Positions 36,639 to 45,730 of a DNA stretch of 64,000 nt are shown in pieces. Position 1 is the first letter of the stretch, and every line of letters begins with the position of its first letter. Origin of the DNA: Neobacillus sp. CF12 (GTDB lineage: Bacteria; Bacillota; Bacilli; Bacillales; Cytobacillaceae); the NCBI RefSeq assembly GCF_030348765.1, contig NZ_JAUCEU010000007.1:3903501-3967500 (forward strand). The letters are read 5' to 3'. The position numbers and the translations under genes were made by a program. The notes below the pieces were generated by a model. It saw only the letters and a program-made list of their open reading frames with translations, did no database searches and was not told the DNA's origin.

Positions 36639-36668
36639 AAAAACCCTTCGTCAATGGCGAAGGGTTAG
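36639..36668. terminator. Bidirectional terminator between fnr-like gene and bshB2
   Basis: The stem AACCCTTCG/CGAAGGGTT (36642-36650 with 36658-36666) has A-run and T-run flanks. It lies between convergent genes. Confidence 0.85.
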
Positions 36669-37336
36669 TTTTTGAAATTATAGGTCCAGAATCTTTCGTT
36701 GTTGATCCATACCATCATTTGCGGATCTTGGTTTTTTAGTTTTTCTGTCACGTCTCCAAACATTTGCTCCGTCTGTGACCGATGAGCTTGAATAGCTGCG
36801 AGCTTTTTATCTGCAACGGCACTAATATTGAGGACTATGTCTGCTTCACCAAGTTCCTCCACGCAATTGTTTGAAAAAGCAACACAGTGCAGTTTAGGCC
36901 TTGCGGCAGACGGCATCATTTCCATTGCCCTTACAACCGCCGCACCGGTGGCATCATGGTCGGGATGAACGGAATAACCCGGATAAAAAGTAATAATGAG
37001 TGATGGATTTACCTCAGTAATTAACGACAACATGGCATTTGCTAGTTTTTCATCATCTTCAAACTCAACCGTTTTATCACGATAGCCCAGCATTCTTAAA
37101 TCTTGAATTCCTAATGCCTGTGCTGCTGCCTTAAGCTCTTCTTTTCTGATTTTTGGGAGATTCTCTCTGTTGGTAAAAGGGGGGTTTCCCATGTTACGGC
37201 CCATTTCACCTAATGTTAAACACGCGTAAGTGACAGGAGTACCATTTTGTACATGAGTAGCAATTGTCCCAGATACCCCAAAAGCTTCGTCATCCGGATG
37301 TGGAAAGATGACTAATACATGACGTTCTTTTTCCAT
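36665..37336 (-). CDS. bshB2: Bacillithiol biosynthesis deacetylase BshB2
   Basis: The 223-residue LmbE/PIG-L zinc deacetylase removes the acetyl group from GlcNAc-malate in bacillithiol synthesis. The metal motif PHPDDEAFG (residues 11-19) and the second-shell HPDHDATG are present. ATG 37336 follows AAAGGAGGATCC; the longer frame from 37372 overlaps yojF. It is paired with yojF, as in B. subtilis (yojG-yojF). Confidence 0.9.
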   Translation of the reverse strand: MEKERHVLVIFPHPDDEAFGVSGTIATHVQNGTPVTYACLTLGEMGRNMGNPPFTNRENLPKIRKEELKAAAQALGIQDLRMLGYRDKTVEFEDDEKLANAMLSLITEVNPSLIITFYPGYSVHPDHDATGAAVVRAMEMMPSAARPKLHCVAFSNNCVEELGEADIVLNISAVADKKLAAIQAHRSQTEQMFGDVTEKLKNQDPQMMVWINNERFWTYNFKN

Positions 37337-37364
37337 AAAAAGGATCCTCCTTTCTTTCTTTCTT

Positions 37365-37715
37365 TTATTCAAACGGTGTTGTGCTGATTTCTAGGGCAAC
37401 GGCAAGTTTCCCTTTGTTATCATGACCCGCAAGAAGCAAGCGGTTCTGCTCATCAATTTCAAAATGAGTGAGACCTTCTGCGTAAATCCAGCCAAGATTT
37501 ATTTTTAAGCCAACACGATAGGGGTCATTTCCGGTGATTTTTCCGATTTCGTAGCGTACTAATGCGTTGCGGATATAGGCACCTGCTGAAAAGAAGGTTT
37601 GATCATGGTGAGAGGCATAGGCACCATTCGTTGTTTCAAGGTGAATATAAACATCCTGATTCGCGTAAGCGTTTATCGCTTCTTGAACTTGGCTATAATC
37701 CTTAATCGGTTCCAT
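37365..37715 (-). CDS. yojF: YojF-family protein (DUF1806)
   Basis: The 116-residue protein (IKDYSQVQEAINAYANQDVYIHLETTNGAYASHH...) belongs to the YojF family found next to bshB2. It is a small beta-rich domain with no known catalytic residues. Co-location suggests a role tied to bacillithiol, but no activity is established. Confidence 0.85.
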   Translation of the reverse strand: MEPIKDYSQVQEAINAYANQDVYIHLETTNGAYASHHDQTFFSAGAYIRNALVRYEIGKITGNDPYRVGLKINLGWIYAEGLTHFEIDEQNRLLLAGHDNKGKLAVALEISTTPFE

Positions 37716-37824
37716 TATTCTATTCTCCTTTCCCTATGCAAGATATGTAATCTATAATCTAGTGTAGTTAATAATGTAACTATCATACTAAAATCACTTA
37801 AAAAATGCGAAATCTATGCCTTAT

Positions 37825-37857
37825 AAAAAAAGAGCCATCCTCATTGGGATGGCTCTA
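37825..37857 (-). terminator. Terminator of pdxK
   Basis: The stem AGAGCCATCC/GGATGGCTCT (37831-37840 with 37847-37856) is followed on the minus strand by seven U. Confidence 0.88.
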
Positions 37858-37865
37858 AAACCTCT

Positions 37866-38702
37866 TTACTCACAATCTACGCAGTATTCAGTTGGTTTAC
37901 TTGAACCGCGGTAGGCACCATGCCAGGTAGGTCCTACAAATTCATTTAGGCGGAAGCCTTTGCTGATAGCGGCTGAAATGAAGTCTTTTGCAACCTCAAC
38001 AGCCTCTATAACAGTGCTGCCTTTTGCCAGTTCTGCTGTAATGGCAGAAGAGAAGGTACAGCCGGCACCATGTGTAAAGTTCGTCTCAATCTTCTCCGAT
38101 TCAAAAATGGTAAAATCTTTCCCATCATATAAAAGATCAATCGACTTTTCTTCGGTTAAAAGCTTGCTGCCGCCTTTAATCACCACATACTTAGCGCCTA
38201 AGTCATGGATTTTCACAGCCGCTTCTTTCATTTGCTCTAATGTTTTAACGGGACCCGTTTGAGCAAGTTGACCTGCTTCAAAAAGGTTCGGAGTCACAAC
38301 CAATGCACGAGGTAATAATAGTTCGCGCATCGCATCTGTTGTTTCTGGATTTAATACTTCATCCTCACCCTTACAAACCATAACTGGGTCAATGACGACG
38401 GTTTCTAATTTGTGTTCATCAATCACCTTTGCTACTAACTCAATAATTTCAACCGTACCAAGCATACCCGTTTTCATTGCGTTTATTCCTACAGATAGGA
38501 CAGTATCAATTTGTGGTTTGAGTGTCTCAACGGAAATGGGAAATACACTGTGGTGCCAATCCTTAGGGTCCATCGTAACGATGGTAGTCAATGCTGTCAT
38601 ACCATAAACACCTAGTTCTTGGAATGTTTTGATATCCGCTTGGATCCCTGCACCACCGCTTGTATCTGAACCTGCGATTGTCATTACCTTTTTGATTGTC
38701 AT
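37866..38702 (-). CDS. pdxK: Pyridoxine/hydroxymethylpyrimidine kinase, PdxK-type
   Basis: The 278-residue ribokinase-fold kinase has AGSDTSGGAGIQAD (residues 10-23), DPVMVCKG and the anion-hole/catalytic THGAGCTFSSA. It aligns best with B. subtilis PdxK (YwdB), a ThiD-like enzyme that phosphorylates pyridoxal and HMP to supply PLP. The C-terminus has an extra CVDCE tail with two Cys. AGGAGG lies before the ATG. Confidence 0.88.
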   Translation of the reverse strand: MTIKKVMTIAGSDTSGGAGIQADIKTFQELGVYGMTALTTIVTMDPKDWHHSVFPISVETLKPQIDTVLSVGINAMKTGMLGTVEIIELVAKVIDEHKLETVVIDPVMVCKGEDEVLNPETTDAMRELLLPRALVVTPNLFEAGQLAQTGPVKTLEQMKEAAVKIHDLGAKYVVIKGGSKLLTEEKSIDLLYDGKDFTIFESEKIETNFTHGAGCTFSSAITAELAKGSTVIEAVEVAKDFISAAISKGFRLNEFVGPTWHGAYRGSSKPTEYCVDCE

Positions 38703-38845
38703 ATGTATGCCTCCTAAAAGCTAATTGTGGAAAATCACTATTCCTATTATAAATCAAATGTGGAAATATAGTAGAAATTTTGAAATGCCTTGATTTTGTC
38801 AGAAAAATGACAAATGACCGTTTTTACACTAAATAAATAGTTAAC

Positions 38846-38888
38846 TGTGATAATTCTTACTTCCGAGAAAAAGGACCCATCGTACGAT
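38846..38888 (+). promoter_or_regulatory. Upstream FNR-like promoter of fdhD
   Basis: TGTGATAATTCTTACT (38846-38861) keeps the first half-site; the second is imperfect. TACGAT (38883-38888) begins 29.5 bp after the box centre, the same spacing as the other three candidates. It is the weakest of the four. Confidence 0.4.
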
Positions 38889-39094
38889 AGTACTAAAGAT
38901 ATAAAACTTTAGATGGAATCGCTTACAATTGGTGATATAACAACGTTTGTGTAGTGAAAATGCAATGAATTTTAATAAAATTCATTAATTCGCCACAGAA
39001 ACGACCAAGATTCGTCAAAGTCCCATGAGTAGGGCACCGATATCTATTATAAATTTAAAAGACATAGCTTATTAGCACTTAATATGCATTTAGT

Positions 39095-39137
39095 TGTGAT
39101 AAATGTCGCTGAGAAGGCTAAGTAACATCATTAAAAT
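39095..39137 (+). promoter_or_regulatory. FNR-type promoter of the formate dehydrogenase island
   Basis: TGTGATAAATGTCGCT (39095-39110) has one perfect and one near half-site. TAAAAT (39132-39137) begins 29.5 bp after its centre, giving a box at about -41.5. The fdhD start codon lies about 35 bp beyond the expected transcription start. Confidence 0.6.
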
Positions 39138-39178
39138 GGATACGCTAAGAACTATTTCCTGAAAAAGGAGGGAAAACA

Positions 39179-39940
39179 ATGTACCGCAAAGGATGTCCTG
39201 ATGAATATCCCATTACCTTAATTTTAAACGGGTATGAGATTGCTGTATTTCAACTAACGAAACACGATTTAGAGGATTGGGCCTATGGTTATTTGTTTTC
39301 TGAAGGATTTATTCAGGAAGCGAGTGAGGTTGAATCAATTACCATTAATGAAGAAATGGGGAGCATCAATGTTTCACTTCTGAATGGCTTTAATGAAGAA
39401 GAGTTATTTACAAAAAAGAAGCACTACACAGCAGGATGTGGTCGTGGAGTTACATTTTTCTCGATGACCGACGTGAAGAACTTTCAAAAAGTGTCTTCTG
39501 AACACAGTTACAAATTGAGCTATTTATTAAAAAAGCGAAGTGAATTTGCTCAAAATTCACCGTTTTACTTAGAAACTGGCGGTATGCATGGAGCCTGTAT
39601 TGTAGAAGAATCAGGCAATATTACTGTCCGTGAAGACATTGGGCGGCACAATGCAGTCGATAAAATCATTGGCCACACGCTACGACAAGGGTTAGATCCC
39701 GAAAGGTTGGTCTTATTAACAACCGGAAGGGTTTCATATGAAATGCTCTCCAAAGCAGCGAAATTTGGCTTTCCTGTTATTGGTTCACGAACAGCAGCAA
39801 CTAAGCAGGCTGTTCAATTGGCTAAATACTTAAACATAGAGGTAATTGGTTATTTACGAGGGAAAATGGCTAATATCTACACCTCAACAGGCCGAGTACA
39901 AAATGATTTAGTGGAAGTACCCGCTGTAGAGACGCATTGA
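39179..39940 (+). CDS. fdhD: Formate dehydrogenase accessory sulfurtransferase FdhD
   Basis: The 253-residue protein transfers sulfur to the molybdenum cofactor for formate dehydrogenase. Family landmarks are DWAYGYLFSEGFI, ETGGMHGACI, REDIGRHNAVDKIIG, LTTGRVSYEM and GSRTAATKQAVQLA. The active segment reads TAGCGRGV: the first Cys of the usual CxxC is present, and Gly stands at the second. In E. coli the pair is Cys121/Cys124. AAAGGAGGG lies before the ATG. It heads the island. Confidence 0.92.
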   Translation: MYRKGCPDEYPITLILNGYEIAVFQLTKHDLEDWAYGYLFSEGFIQEASEVESITINEEMGSINVSLLNGFNEEELFTKKKHYTAGCGRGVTFFSMTDVKNFQKVSSEHSYKLSYLLKKRSEFAQNSPFYLETGGMHGACIVEESGNITVREDIGRHNAVDKIIGHTLRQGLDPERLVLLTTGRVSYEMLSKAAKFGFPVIGSRTAATKQAVQLAKYLNIEVIGYLRGKMANIYTSTGRVQNDLVEVPAVETH

Positions 39941-40021
39941 AGGGGGGAATCAACGTAAATACCGGGGATTAGAAACAGAAAAAAGGGATGTTTTATTCAA
40001 TTATGGGAAGGAGATAGAAAA

Positions 40022-43009
40022 ATGGTTGAAATCAACTTAAACCGCCGGCAATTTTTGAAGTTGTCTGGTGCAACTGCCGTAACGTTAGCAGTCGTTGAGC
40101 TAGGCTTTAATGAGAAAAAAGCTCATGCCAGCACAAAAGAATTTAAAATTGCCAAATCAACTGTAACACCAACCATTTGCTGCTTTTGCGGCGTTGGCTG
40201 TGGAATTTTAGTCCATACCAAGGACAACACAGTGGTTTATACGGAAGGGGATCCGGATAACCCAATTAACGAAGGTAAGCTATGCAGCAAGGGTACAACA
40301 ATTAGACAATTGTACACCTCAGAAAAACGGATTAAGAAACCGCTTTATCGCGCACCAGGCAGTAATAAGTGGGAAGAAAAAGACTGGGAATGGATGTATG
40401 AAACCATTTCCAAGCGTACGAAAGAAACACGTGATAAAACATTTGTTGTAAGTGAAGATGGCATGACAGTGAACAAGACCGAGGCGATTGCCAGCCTTGG
40501 CGGAGCAGCTCTTGATAATGAAGAGACGTACCTGCTTTCTAAAATGATGAGAGGGCTTGGTGTCACCTACTTAGAGCACCAGGCACGAATATGACATAGT
40601 TCTACGGTTGCCGGTCTGGCACCTTCATTTGGTCGTGGAGCAATGACAAACAGTTGGAATGATTTGCAGTATACCGATTGTGCGTTGATTATGGGCGCAA
40701 ATCCAGCGGAAAACCATCCAATCAGTTTTAGATGGCTGCAAAAAGCGAAGGATAATGGTGGAAAAATTGTAAGCGTTGACCCTCGTTACACAAGAACATC
40801 GTCAATGTCTGATATCTATGCACCACTACGCTCTGGAACAGATATTCCGTTTATTGGCGGGATGATTAAACACACGCTCGATAATAATCTTTACCACAAA
40901 GAGTATGTTGCTAAATATACAAACGCAAGTTTTATTGTGAAAGATAGCTTTAAATTTGAAGACGGCTTATTCTCAGGTTATGACGATACGAAGCGTGCTT
41001 ATGATAAAACACAGTGGGCATTTGAGAAGGATGCTGAAGGGAAATTAGTGAAAGATTTCACTTTAGAACATCCAAGGTCTGTTTTCCAATTAATGAAAAA
41101 ACACTATTCCCGCTATGATGTTGACTCAGTTGTGAAAATAACTGGAACACCAAAAGAAGATTTATTAAAGGTTTATGATGCATTCTGTGCAACGGGTCAA
41201 GTAGGTAAAGCGGGAACAATTCTTTATGCAATGGGTACCACTCAGCATACAGTTGGTACACAGAACGTTCGTGCATTTGCAATCATCCAACTTCTTTTAG
41301 GTAATGTTGGCTTACCAGGCGGCGGAGTTAACGCAATGCGCGGCGAGTCAAACGTACAAGGTTCAACTGACTTTGGTTTACTTTATGGAAACCTAACTGG
41401 CTACCTAAATGCCCCAACATCTAAGATTCCTGAGAATGCGACCCTTGCTGGCCACTTGGAAAAAGAAACACCAAAAACAGGGTATTGGAGCAACAAGCCG
41501 AAGTTCATCGTCAGCTTATTAAAAGCTTGGTATGGACCGAATGCTACAGCAGCAAATGAATTTGGCTATCAATACCTGCCAAAAGGCAACAAAAACTACT
41601 CACACATTAACTTATTTAAGGCGATGTATGATGGCACGCTAGAAGGTGCGTTCCTATTTGGAACAAACCCAGTAGTCGGCGGACCAAATGCAGGGAAAGA
41701 AAAAGAAGCACTATCTAATTTAAAATGGTTAGTAGCTGTTGACCTTTGGGAAACGGAAACTTCGGCTTTCTGGCAAACAGAAGCTGGAAGTGACCCATCT
41801 AAGATCAACACAGAGGTATTCCTTCTTCCAGCATGTTCTTCCTATGAAAAAGAAGGAAGCGTATCAAATAGTGCTCGCTGGATGCAATACCGCTGGCAGT
41901 CAATTAAGCCGCTTGGTGAATCAAAGGCAGACTTAGAAATTATCCATGAACTTGCAACTAGAATTAAAGGTTTATATAAAAATGAAGCAGGCCCAACTGC
42001 TGCTCCAATCAATGCACTTTACTGGAATTACGGTGAAGGCCACCATCCAGATATTGACCTTGTTTGTAAAGAAATTAATGGTTACGACGTCAATACTGGC
42101 AAGCTGATTGCTGGCTTTGGAAATTTAAAAGATGACGGATCTACTTGTTCAGGTAACTGGATTTATTGCGGATTCTATCCTGAAGAAGGCAAGAACCGTG
42201 CGAAAAACCGTGATAAAAAAGATACCGGAATGAGCTTATATCTAAATTGGTCGTATGCATGGCCAATGAACCGCCGTATTCTTTACAACCGCGCATCATG
42301 TGATCCAAGTGGTGTTCCGTACAATAAGGAAAAAGCGGTTGTATGGTATGACGCAGTACAAGGTAAATGGACAGGAGTAGACGTTCCGGACTTTGTTGCA
42401 GCGAGGAAGCCTGGCGACGCTGGTTTTGAGGATCCATTTATCATGATGAATGACGGTGTTGGCGGCGTGTTTGCACCAACATTAAACGATGGTCCATTCC
42501 CAGAACACTATGAGCCTTTTGAAAGCCCGGTTAAGAATCCATTCTCAAGTCAGGAAATTAACCCTGCTATTCAACTATTCGAGGGCAAATTTAATGAGCG
42601 TGGCTTCAAGGCAGATTACCCAATCGTAGCAACCACTTACCGAGTAAGTGAGCACTGGCAGTCTGGAACAATGACACGTAACCAAGAATGGTTATCAGAG
42701 CTTGTACCACATATGTATATTGAAATGAGCGAAGAGTTAGCAAAAGAAAAGGGTATTAAAAATAAAGACGAAGTAATTGTCAGCTCTGCACGTGGTGAGG
42801 TAAAAGCCTATGCGATGGTGACGAAACGCTTTAAGCCTCACAAAATCAATGGTAAAGATATTCATCAAATCGGAATGCCATGGCATTTTGGTTATAAAGG
42901 AATCGCAACTGGGGAGACAGCGAATCGCCTGACGCCTCATATTGGGGATGCCAATACAACCATTCCTGAATATAAGGCATTCCTCTGTGACGTAAGGAGG
43001 GCTGACTAA
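40022..43009 (+). CDS. fdnG: Formate dehydrogenase major subunit, selenocysteine-containing
   Basis: Translation of one frame through TGA at 40592-40594 gives 995 residues, the size of E. coli FdnG/FdoG. Residues 8-9 start a Tat signal (RRQFLKLSG), so the enzyme acts outside. Cys53, 56, 60 and 88 form the 4Fe-4S site. At residue 191 the TGA falls in EHQARI-U-HSSTVAGLAP, exactly where FdnG has QARV-U-HGPTVASLAP. The frame continues without another stop. A SECIS-like hairpin follows. It oxidises formate to CO2. It overlaps fdnH by 1 bp. Automatic annotation would split it into a 190-residue and a 788-residue piece. Confidence 0.93.
40606..40623 (+). promoter_or_regulatory. SECIS element (selenocysteine insertion hairpin)
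   Basis: GGTTGCC-GGTCT-GGCACC folds as a 6-bp stem with one bulged U and loop GGUCU. It begins 11 nt after the TGA. The E. coli fdhF element is the same in distance, bulged U and GGUCU loop (from knowledge of that element). Bulge and loop G/U are the SelB contacts. Confidence 0.88.
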
Positions 43010-43839
43010 TGGCCACTGAATATGTAAAATTTGTTGACGTGACCAAGTGCGATGGCTGCCGTGCCTGTATGGTTGCCTGTAAAAACTGGAATGACCTTCC
43101 GGCAGAACCGCAGGACTTCTTAGGAAGCGCTCAGTCCCATGCAAAAACAACTGCTGATACTTGGAATGTCTTGCAATATATTGAGCACGAAGATTCTAAA
43201 GGTAATCTTGACTATCTTTTCCGTCACTCAGCATGCTTCCATTGTACGGATGCAGCTTGTGAAAAGGTTTGTCCAGAAAATGCGATCAGCTACACGGATT
43301 TTGGTACGGTGGTCATTGACCATAAGAAATGTGTTGGCTGTGGATATTGCGTCAATAACTGTCCATTTGAAGTTATTTCTCTTAAAGAATATGTTGATAA
43401 AAATGGTGACAAATACAAAAAAGCAAATAAATGTACAATGTGTACCGATCGGCTTGAAGAAGGCTTACAGCCTGCCTGTGTAACAACTTGTCATACAGGA
43501 GCCATGGAATTCGGCGACAAAGCTGCGATGATTCAAAAAGCAGAAGCACGTGTTAAACAAATTAAAGACCGCTACCCTAACGCAATGGTCTACAATCCAC
43601 AAGGTGTTGGCGGAACGCATACGGTTTATGTACTTGCAGAGAAACCATCTGTTTACGGTTTACCTGAAAACCCTAAGGTTCCGACATCCGCAGTTGTTTG
43701 GAAAGACTATGCACAGCCAATTGGTAAAATGATGATCGGTGCAACCACAATGGCAGTTGTAGGAGCATTTATTACGAACACAATTATTAGTAAGAAAAAG
43801 AATGGTAAAAATGAAGACGGAGGTGAACACCATGAGTAA
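43009..43839 (+). CDS. fdnH: Formate dehydrogenase iron-sulfur subunit
   Basis: The 276-residue ferredoxin-like subunit has four Cys-rich motifs (CDGCRACMVACKNW, CFHCTDAACEKVCP, CVGCGYCVNNCP, CTMCTDRLEEGLQPACVTTC) for four 4Fe-4S clusters. One C-terminal membrane helix (about residues 241-262) anchors it. It carries electrons from FdnG to the cytochrome b. It has no signal of its own, as in FdnH, which is exported with its Tat partner. AAGGAGG lies before the ATG, and the start overlaps the fdnG stop. Confidence 0.93.
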   Translation: MATEYVKFVDVTKCDGCRACMVACKNWNDLPAEPQDFLGSAQSHAKTTADTWNVLQYIEHEDSKGNLDYLFRHSACFHCTDAACEKVCPENAISYTDFGTVVIDHKKCVGCGYCVNNCPFEVISLKEYVDKNGDKYKKANKCTMCTDRLEEGLQPACVTTCHTGAMEFGDKAAMIQKAEARVKQIKDRYPNAMVYNPQGVGGTHTVYVLAEKPSVYGLPENPKVPTSAVVWKDYAQPIGKMMIGATTMAVVGAFITNTIISKKKNGKNEDGGEHHE

Positions 43840-44560
43840 ACCTCAAAAGTCGACAGTAAAAGTAAGACGTTTTTCGAAGGCATTTGTTTGGGCGCATGGT
43901 ATTAACGCCATTTCGTTCTTAGCACTCTATATCACTGCGCTACCTATGTATACGGAGTTTTTTGACTGGTTGTATCCAGTTCTTGGCGGACCAGAAGGAG
44001 CTCGTCTCCTTCACCGAATATTCGCGGTTGCGTTTATTACACCGACGTTTATCTGGGTCATTTTTGACTTTAAAGGCTTTAAGCTATGGATGAAAGAACT
44101 TGTTACCTGGAAGAAACGCGATTTAGAGTTCTTTACAGAGTTTGTTAAGGAGCTTTTCGGTTTCAATTTCAAGCACGTTAGACAAACATTCTTTAATGCT
44201 GGTGAAAAGATTAACTCCATCATTCAAATTTTCACAGCTATCTTAATCATTGGTTCAGGATTCCCAATGTGGTTCCCGCAAGTTTTTCCAAGAGCAGTGG
44301 TACAGTGGGGATATTTACTGCACAATGTTGGCTTCGGTCTTGCTATAGCGGTAGTCGTAGGACATATCTATCTATCTGTTATTCACAAAAACTCTAAACC
44401 AGGATATACCGGTGTTATCACAGGTGAAGTACCTGCTTGGTGGGCGCAAGAACATTATCCGGATTGGTATGATGAAGAAGTCGCTAAAGGCAACTTCCCT
44501 AAATTAGACGGCCCTCATAAACCTACTAGTCCTAACAAGAATAAGAAAAAAGGCGCTTAA
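43832..44560 (+). CDS. fdnI: Formate dehydrogenase cytochrome b556 subunit
   Basis: The 242-residue membrane protein has four helices and the haem-ligand histidines of FdnI-type cytochrome b (WAHGINAISF, ARLLHRIFAV, LLHNVGFGLAIAVVVGHIYLSVIH). It delivers electrons to menaquinone. ATG 43832 follows GGAGGTG inside fdnH (8-bp overlap). The tail is Lys/Asn rich. Confidence 0.92.
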   Translation: MSKPQKSTVKVRRFSKAFVWAHGINAISFLALYITALPMYTEFFDWLYPVLGGPEGARLLHRIFAVAFITPTFIWVIFDFKGFKLWMKELVTWKKRDLEFFTEFVKELFGFNFKHVRQTFFNAGEKINSIIQIFTAILIIGSGFPMWFPQVFPRAVVQWGYLLHNVGFGLAIAVVVGHIYLSVIHKNSKPGYTGVITGEVPAWWAQEHYPDWYDEEVAKGNFPKLDGPHKPTSPNKNKKKGA

Positions 44561-44563
44561 TAA

Positions 44564-44686
44564 CGAAAAGCGGAAGCGCCTTGGTCAGCCCCGACAAGCG
44601 CTGGAGGTCCTGCAGGTGAAGTCGCTCTTTGACTTCATCTGCAGGACCGAAGTGACCTCGAGGGGCTAGGCGCTGTAGCTAGACAT
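44564..44686 (+). repeat. Dispersed repeat, class A copy
   Basis: It starts AAAAGCGGAAGCGCCTTG and ends GGCGCTGTAGCTAGACAT. The interior has CAGCCCCGACAAGCGCTGG, an internal palindrome around GTCCTGCAGGTGAAGTC/GACTTCATCTGCAGGAC, and GTGACCTCGAGGGGCTAGG. The copy at 51644-51762 has the same interior. Confidence 0.9.
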
Positions 44687-44704
44687 CACTAAAAAATTTT
44701 ATAC

Positions 44705-44742
44705 AAATAAAGGCTGTCTCTCGCAGGACAGCCTTTATTTAA
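44705..44742 (+). terminator. Terminator after fdnI
   Basis: A perfect 14-bp stem (44705-44718 with 44727-44740) around TCTCGCAG has flanking A- and T-rich sequence. fdhE and the Moco genes may need their own promoter or readthrough. Confidence 0.85.
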
Positions 44743-44753
44743 AGAAACTGATT

Positions 44754-44857
44754 TGTTGATTTGCGCGGAGGGCGCTCGACTCCTGCGGGAGGACGGGGCA
44801 AGGGAGACCCCGCAGGCGCTAAGGCGCCGAGGAGGCTCCCCGGACCGCAAATCAACA
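44754..44857. repeat. Second repeat type with TGTTGATTTGCG inverted ends
   Basis: Perfect 12-bp terminal inverted repeats (TGTTGATTTGCG/CGCAAATCAACA) enclose a GC-rich interior (GGCGCTCGACTCCTGCGGGA, GGGAGACCCCGCAGG, GCCGAGGAGGCTCCCCGG). The motif looks like a palindromic element frequent in Bacillaceae genomes (memory). It is a MITE or REP-like unit. Confidence 0.8.
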
Positions 44858-44893
44858 GGCATTTACACAGAAAAAAATTAAACGAGGTGCACA

Positions 44894-45730
44894 ATGATGA
44901 AAAAATCCGTTGTTTCAAAAGAATATCAGAATTTGCAGAAGGATATTTTAACCCTTCAAGAGAATTGGAAAAAGAGCATTAATCCAGAAGCAATTATCCC
45001 AAACCTTGATAAGGCAGCAATGTCTGCAGGAGTACCTGCAGCGGCATTAACGTCTATTAATTTTGAAATTTCACTATTCCTACAGTGGATAGAGGAGATT
45101 AATGTACTGTTATCGAAAAGTAACCATGAACTTGAAACAAAGCTTGCTGGTGTAAGAACACTATTAAACGAAGAAACAGTCATTCGTTGGATTGATGAAG
45201 CCTTCTCATTTAACAGTGTTTACTTTGCTAGTTTTGCACAGGAAAATGGGATCGAAGAGTGGATTCCGCAATTCCTTGCTGAAACAGCATTACGGCCATA
45301 CCTGCAGTTAACAGCAGAAAAAATCCAGCATGAAATTACTCACGCTATCCCAGGAGCAGGCTGCCCTGTTTGTGGCGAACCAGCTCGGCTTGCAGTACTA
45401 GAAGATGAAGGCAAAAAGGTGATGACATGTCCTCGCTGTCTTGCACATTGGAATGCAAAACGAATTGAATGTGCGCACTGTGGCAATGATGACCATAACA
45501 CTATACAGTTTATAACGATTGAAGGAGACCCTTCCTCACAAATTCAGGTTTGCGAAAAGTGTACGGGTTATATTAAAGTGATAGATACAAGACAATATCT
45601 TAGCAAGCCGTCCGCTGCCATGCTGGACTTAAATACGATTCACCTAGACTTCATAGCCCAGGAACAAGGATACCAAGCAGTAGGAGAAACCGAAAAGCGG
45701 AAGCGCCTTGCCCAGGGGCGTCAGGCATAA
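44894..45730 (+). CDS. fdhE: Formate dehydrogenase accessory protein FdhE
   Basis: The 278-residue protein has a helical N-terminal half and a C-terminal rubredoxin-like half with four CxxC pairs: CPVCGEPA, CPRCLAHW, CAHCGND and CEKCTGY. FdhE binds iron through these Cys and helps assemble formate dehydrogenase before export. The last 14 codons (ETEKRKRLAQGRQA) lie inside a dispersed repeat, so the natural C-terminus has been replaced or extended. GAGGTG lies before the ATG. Confidence 0.9.
   Translation: MMKKSVVSKEYQNLQKDILTLQENWKKSINPEAIIPNLDKAAMSAGVPAAALTSINFEISLFLQWIEEINVLLSKSNHELETKLAGVRTLLNEETVIRWIDEAFSFNSVYFASFAQENGIEEWIPQFLAETALRPYLQLTAEKIQHEITHAIPGAGCPVCGEPARLAVLEDEGKKVMTCPRCLAHWNAKRIECAHCGNDDHNTIQFITIEGDPSSQIQVCEKCTGYIKVIDTRQYLSKPSAAMLDLNTIHLDFIAQEQGYQAVGETEKRKRLAQGRQA

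Larger units (their letters stand above)
38703..39178. other. 476-bp intergenic region between pdxK and fdhD
   Basis: There is no gene here. It holds two FNR-type promoters toward fdhD and an AT-rich 10-bp palindrome (38964-38973 with 38977-38986, AATGAATTTT/AAAATTCATT). The rest is A/T-rich. No known riboswitch could be recognised by eye. Confidence 0.7.
44561..44893. other. 333-bp gene-free stretch made of repeats and a terminator
   Basis: It contains a class A dispersed repeat, a 14-bp terminator stem, and a second repeat type with long inverted ends (separate entries). The open frame 44761-44982 is built from the repeat and is not a gene. Confidence 0.85.

Noticed and set aside
38703-39178. 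Molybdenum-cofactor riboswitch
   Set aside because: No conserved stems could be recognised by eye, and the FNR-type promoters explain regulation. A covariance-model search would be needed to claim it.
40022-40594. fdnG as a pseudogene or as two separate genes
   Set aside because: The TGA is at the known selenocysteine position, a SECIS-like hairpin follows at the right distance, and the downstream frame is fully conserved.
44761-44982. 73-residue open frame before fdhE
   Set aside because: It consists of the GC-rich inverted-repeat element and out-of-frame fdhE sequence.
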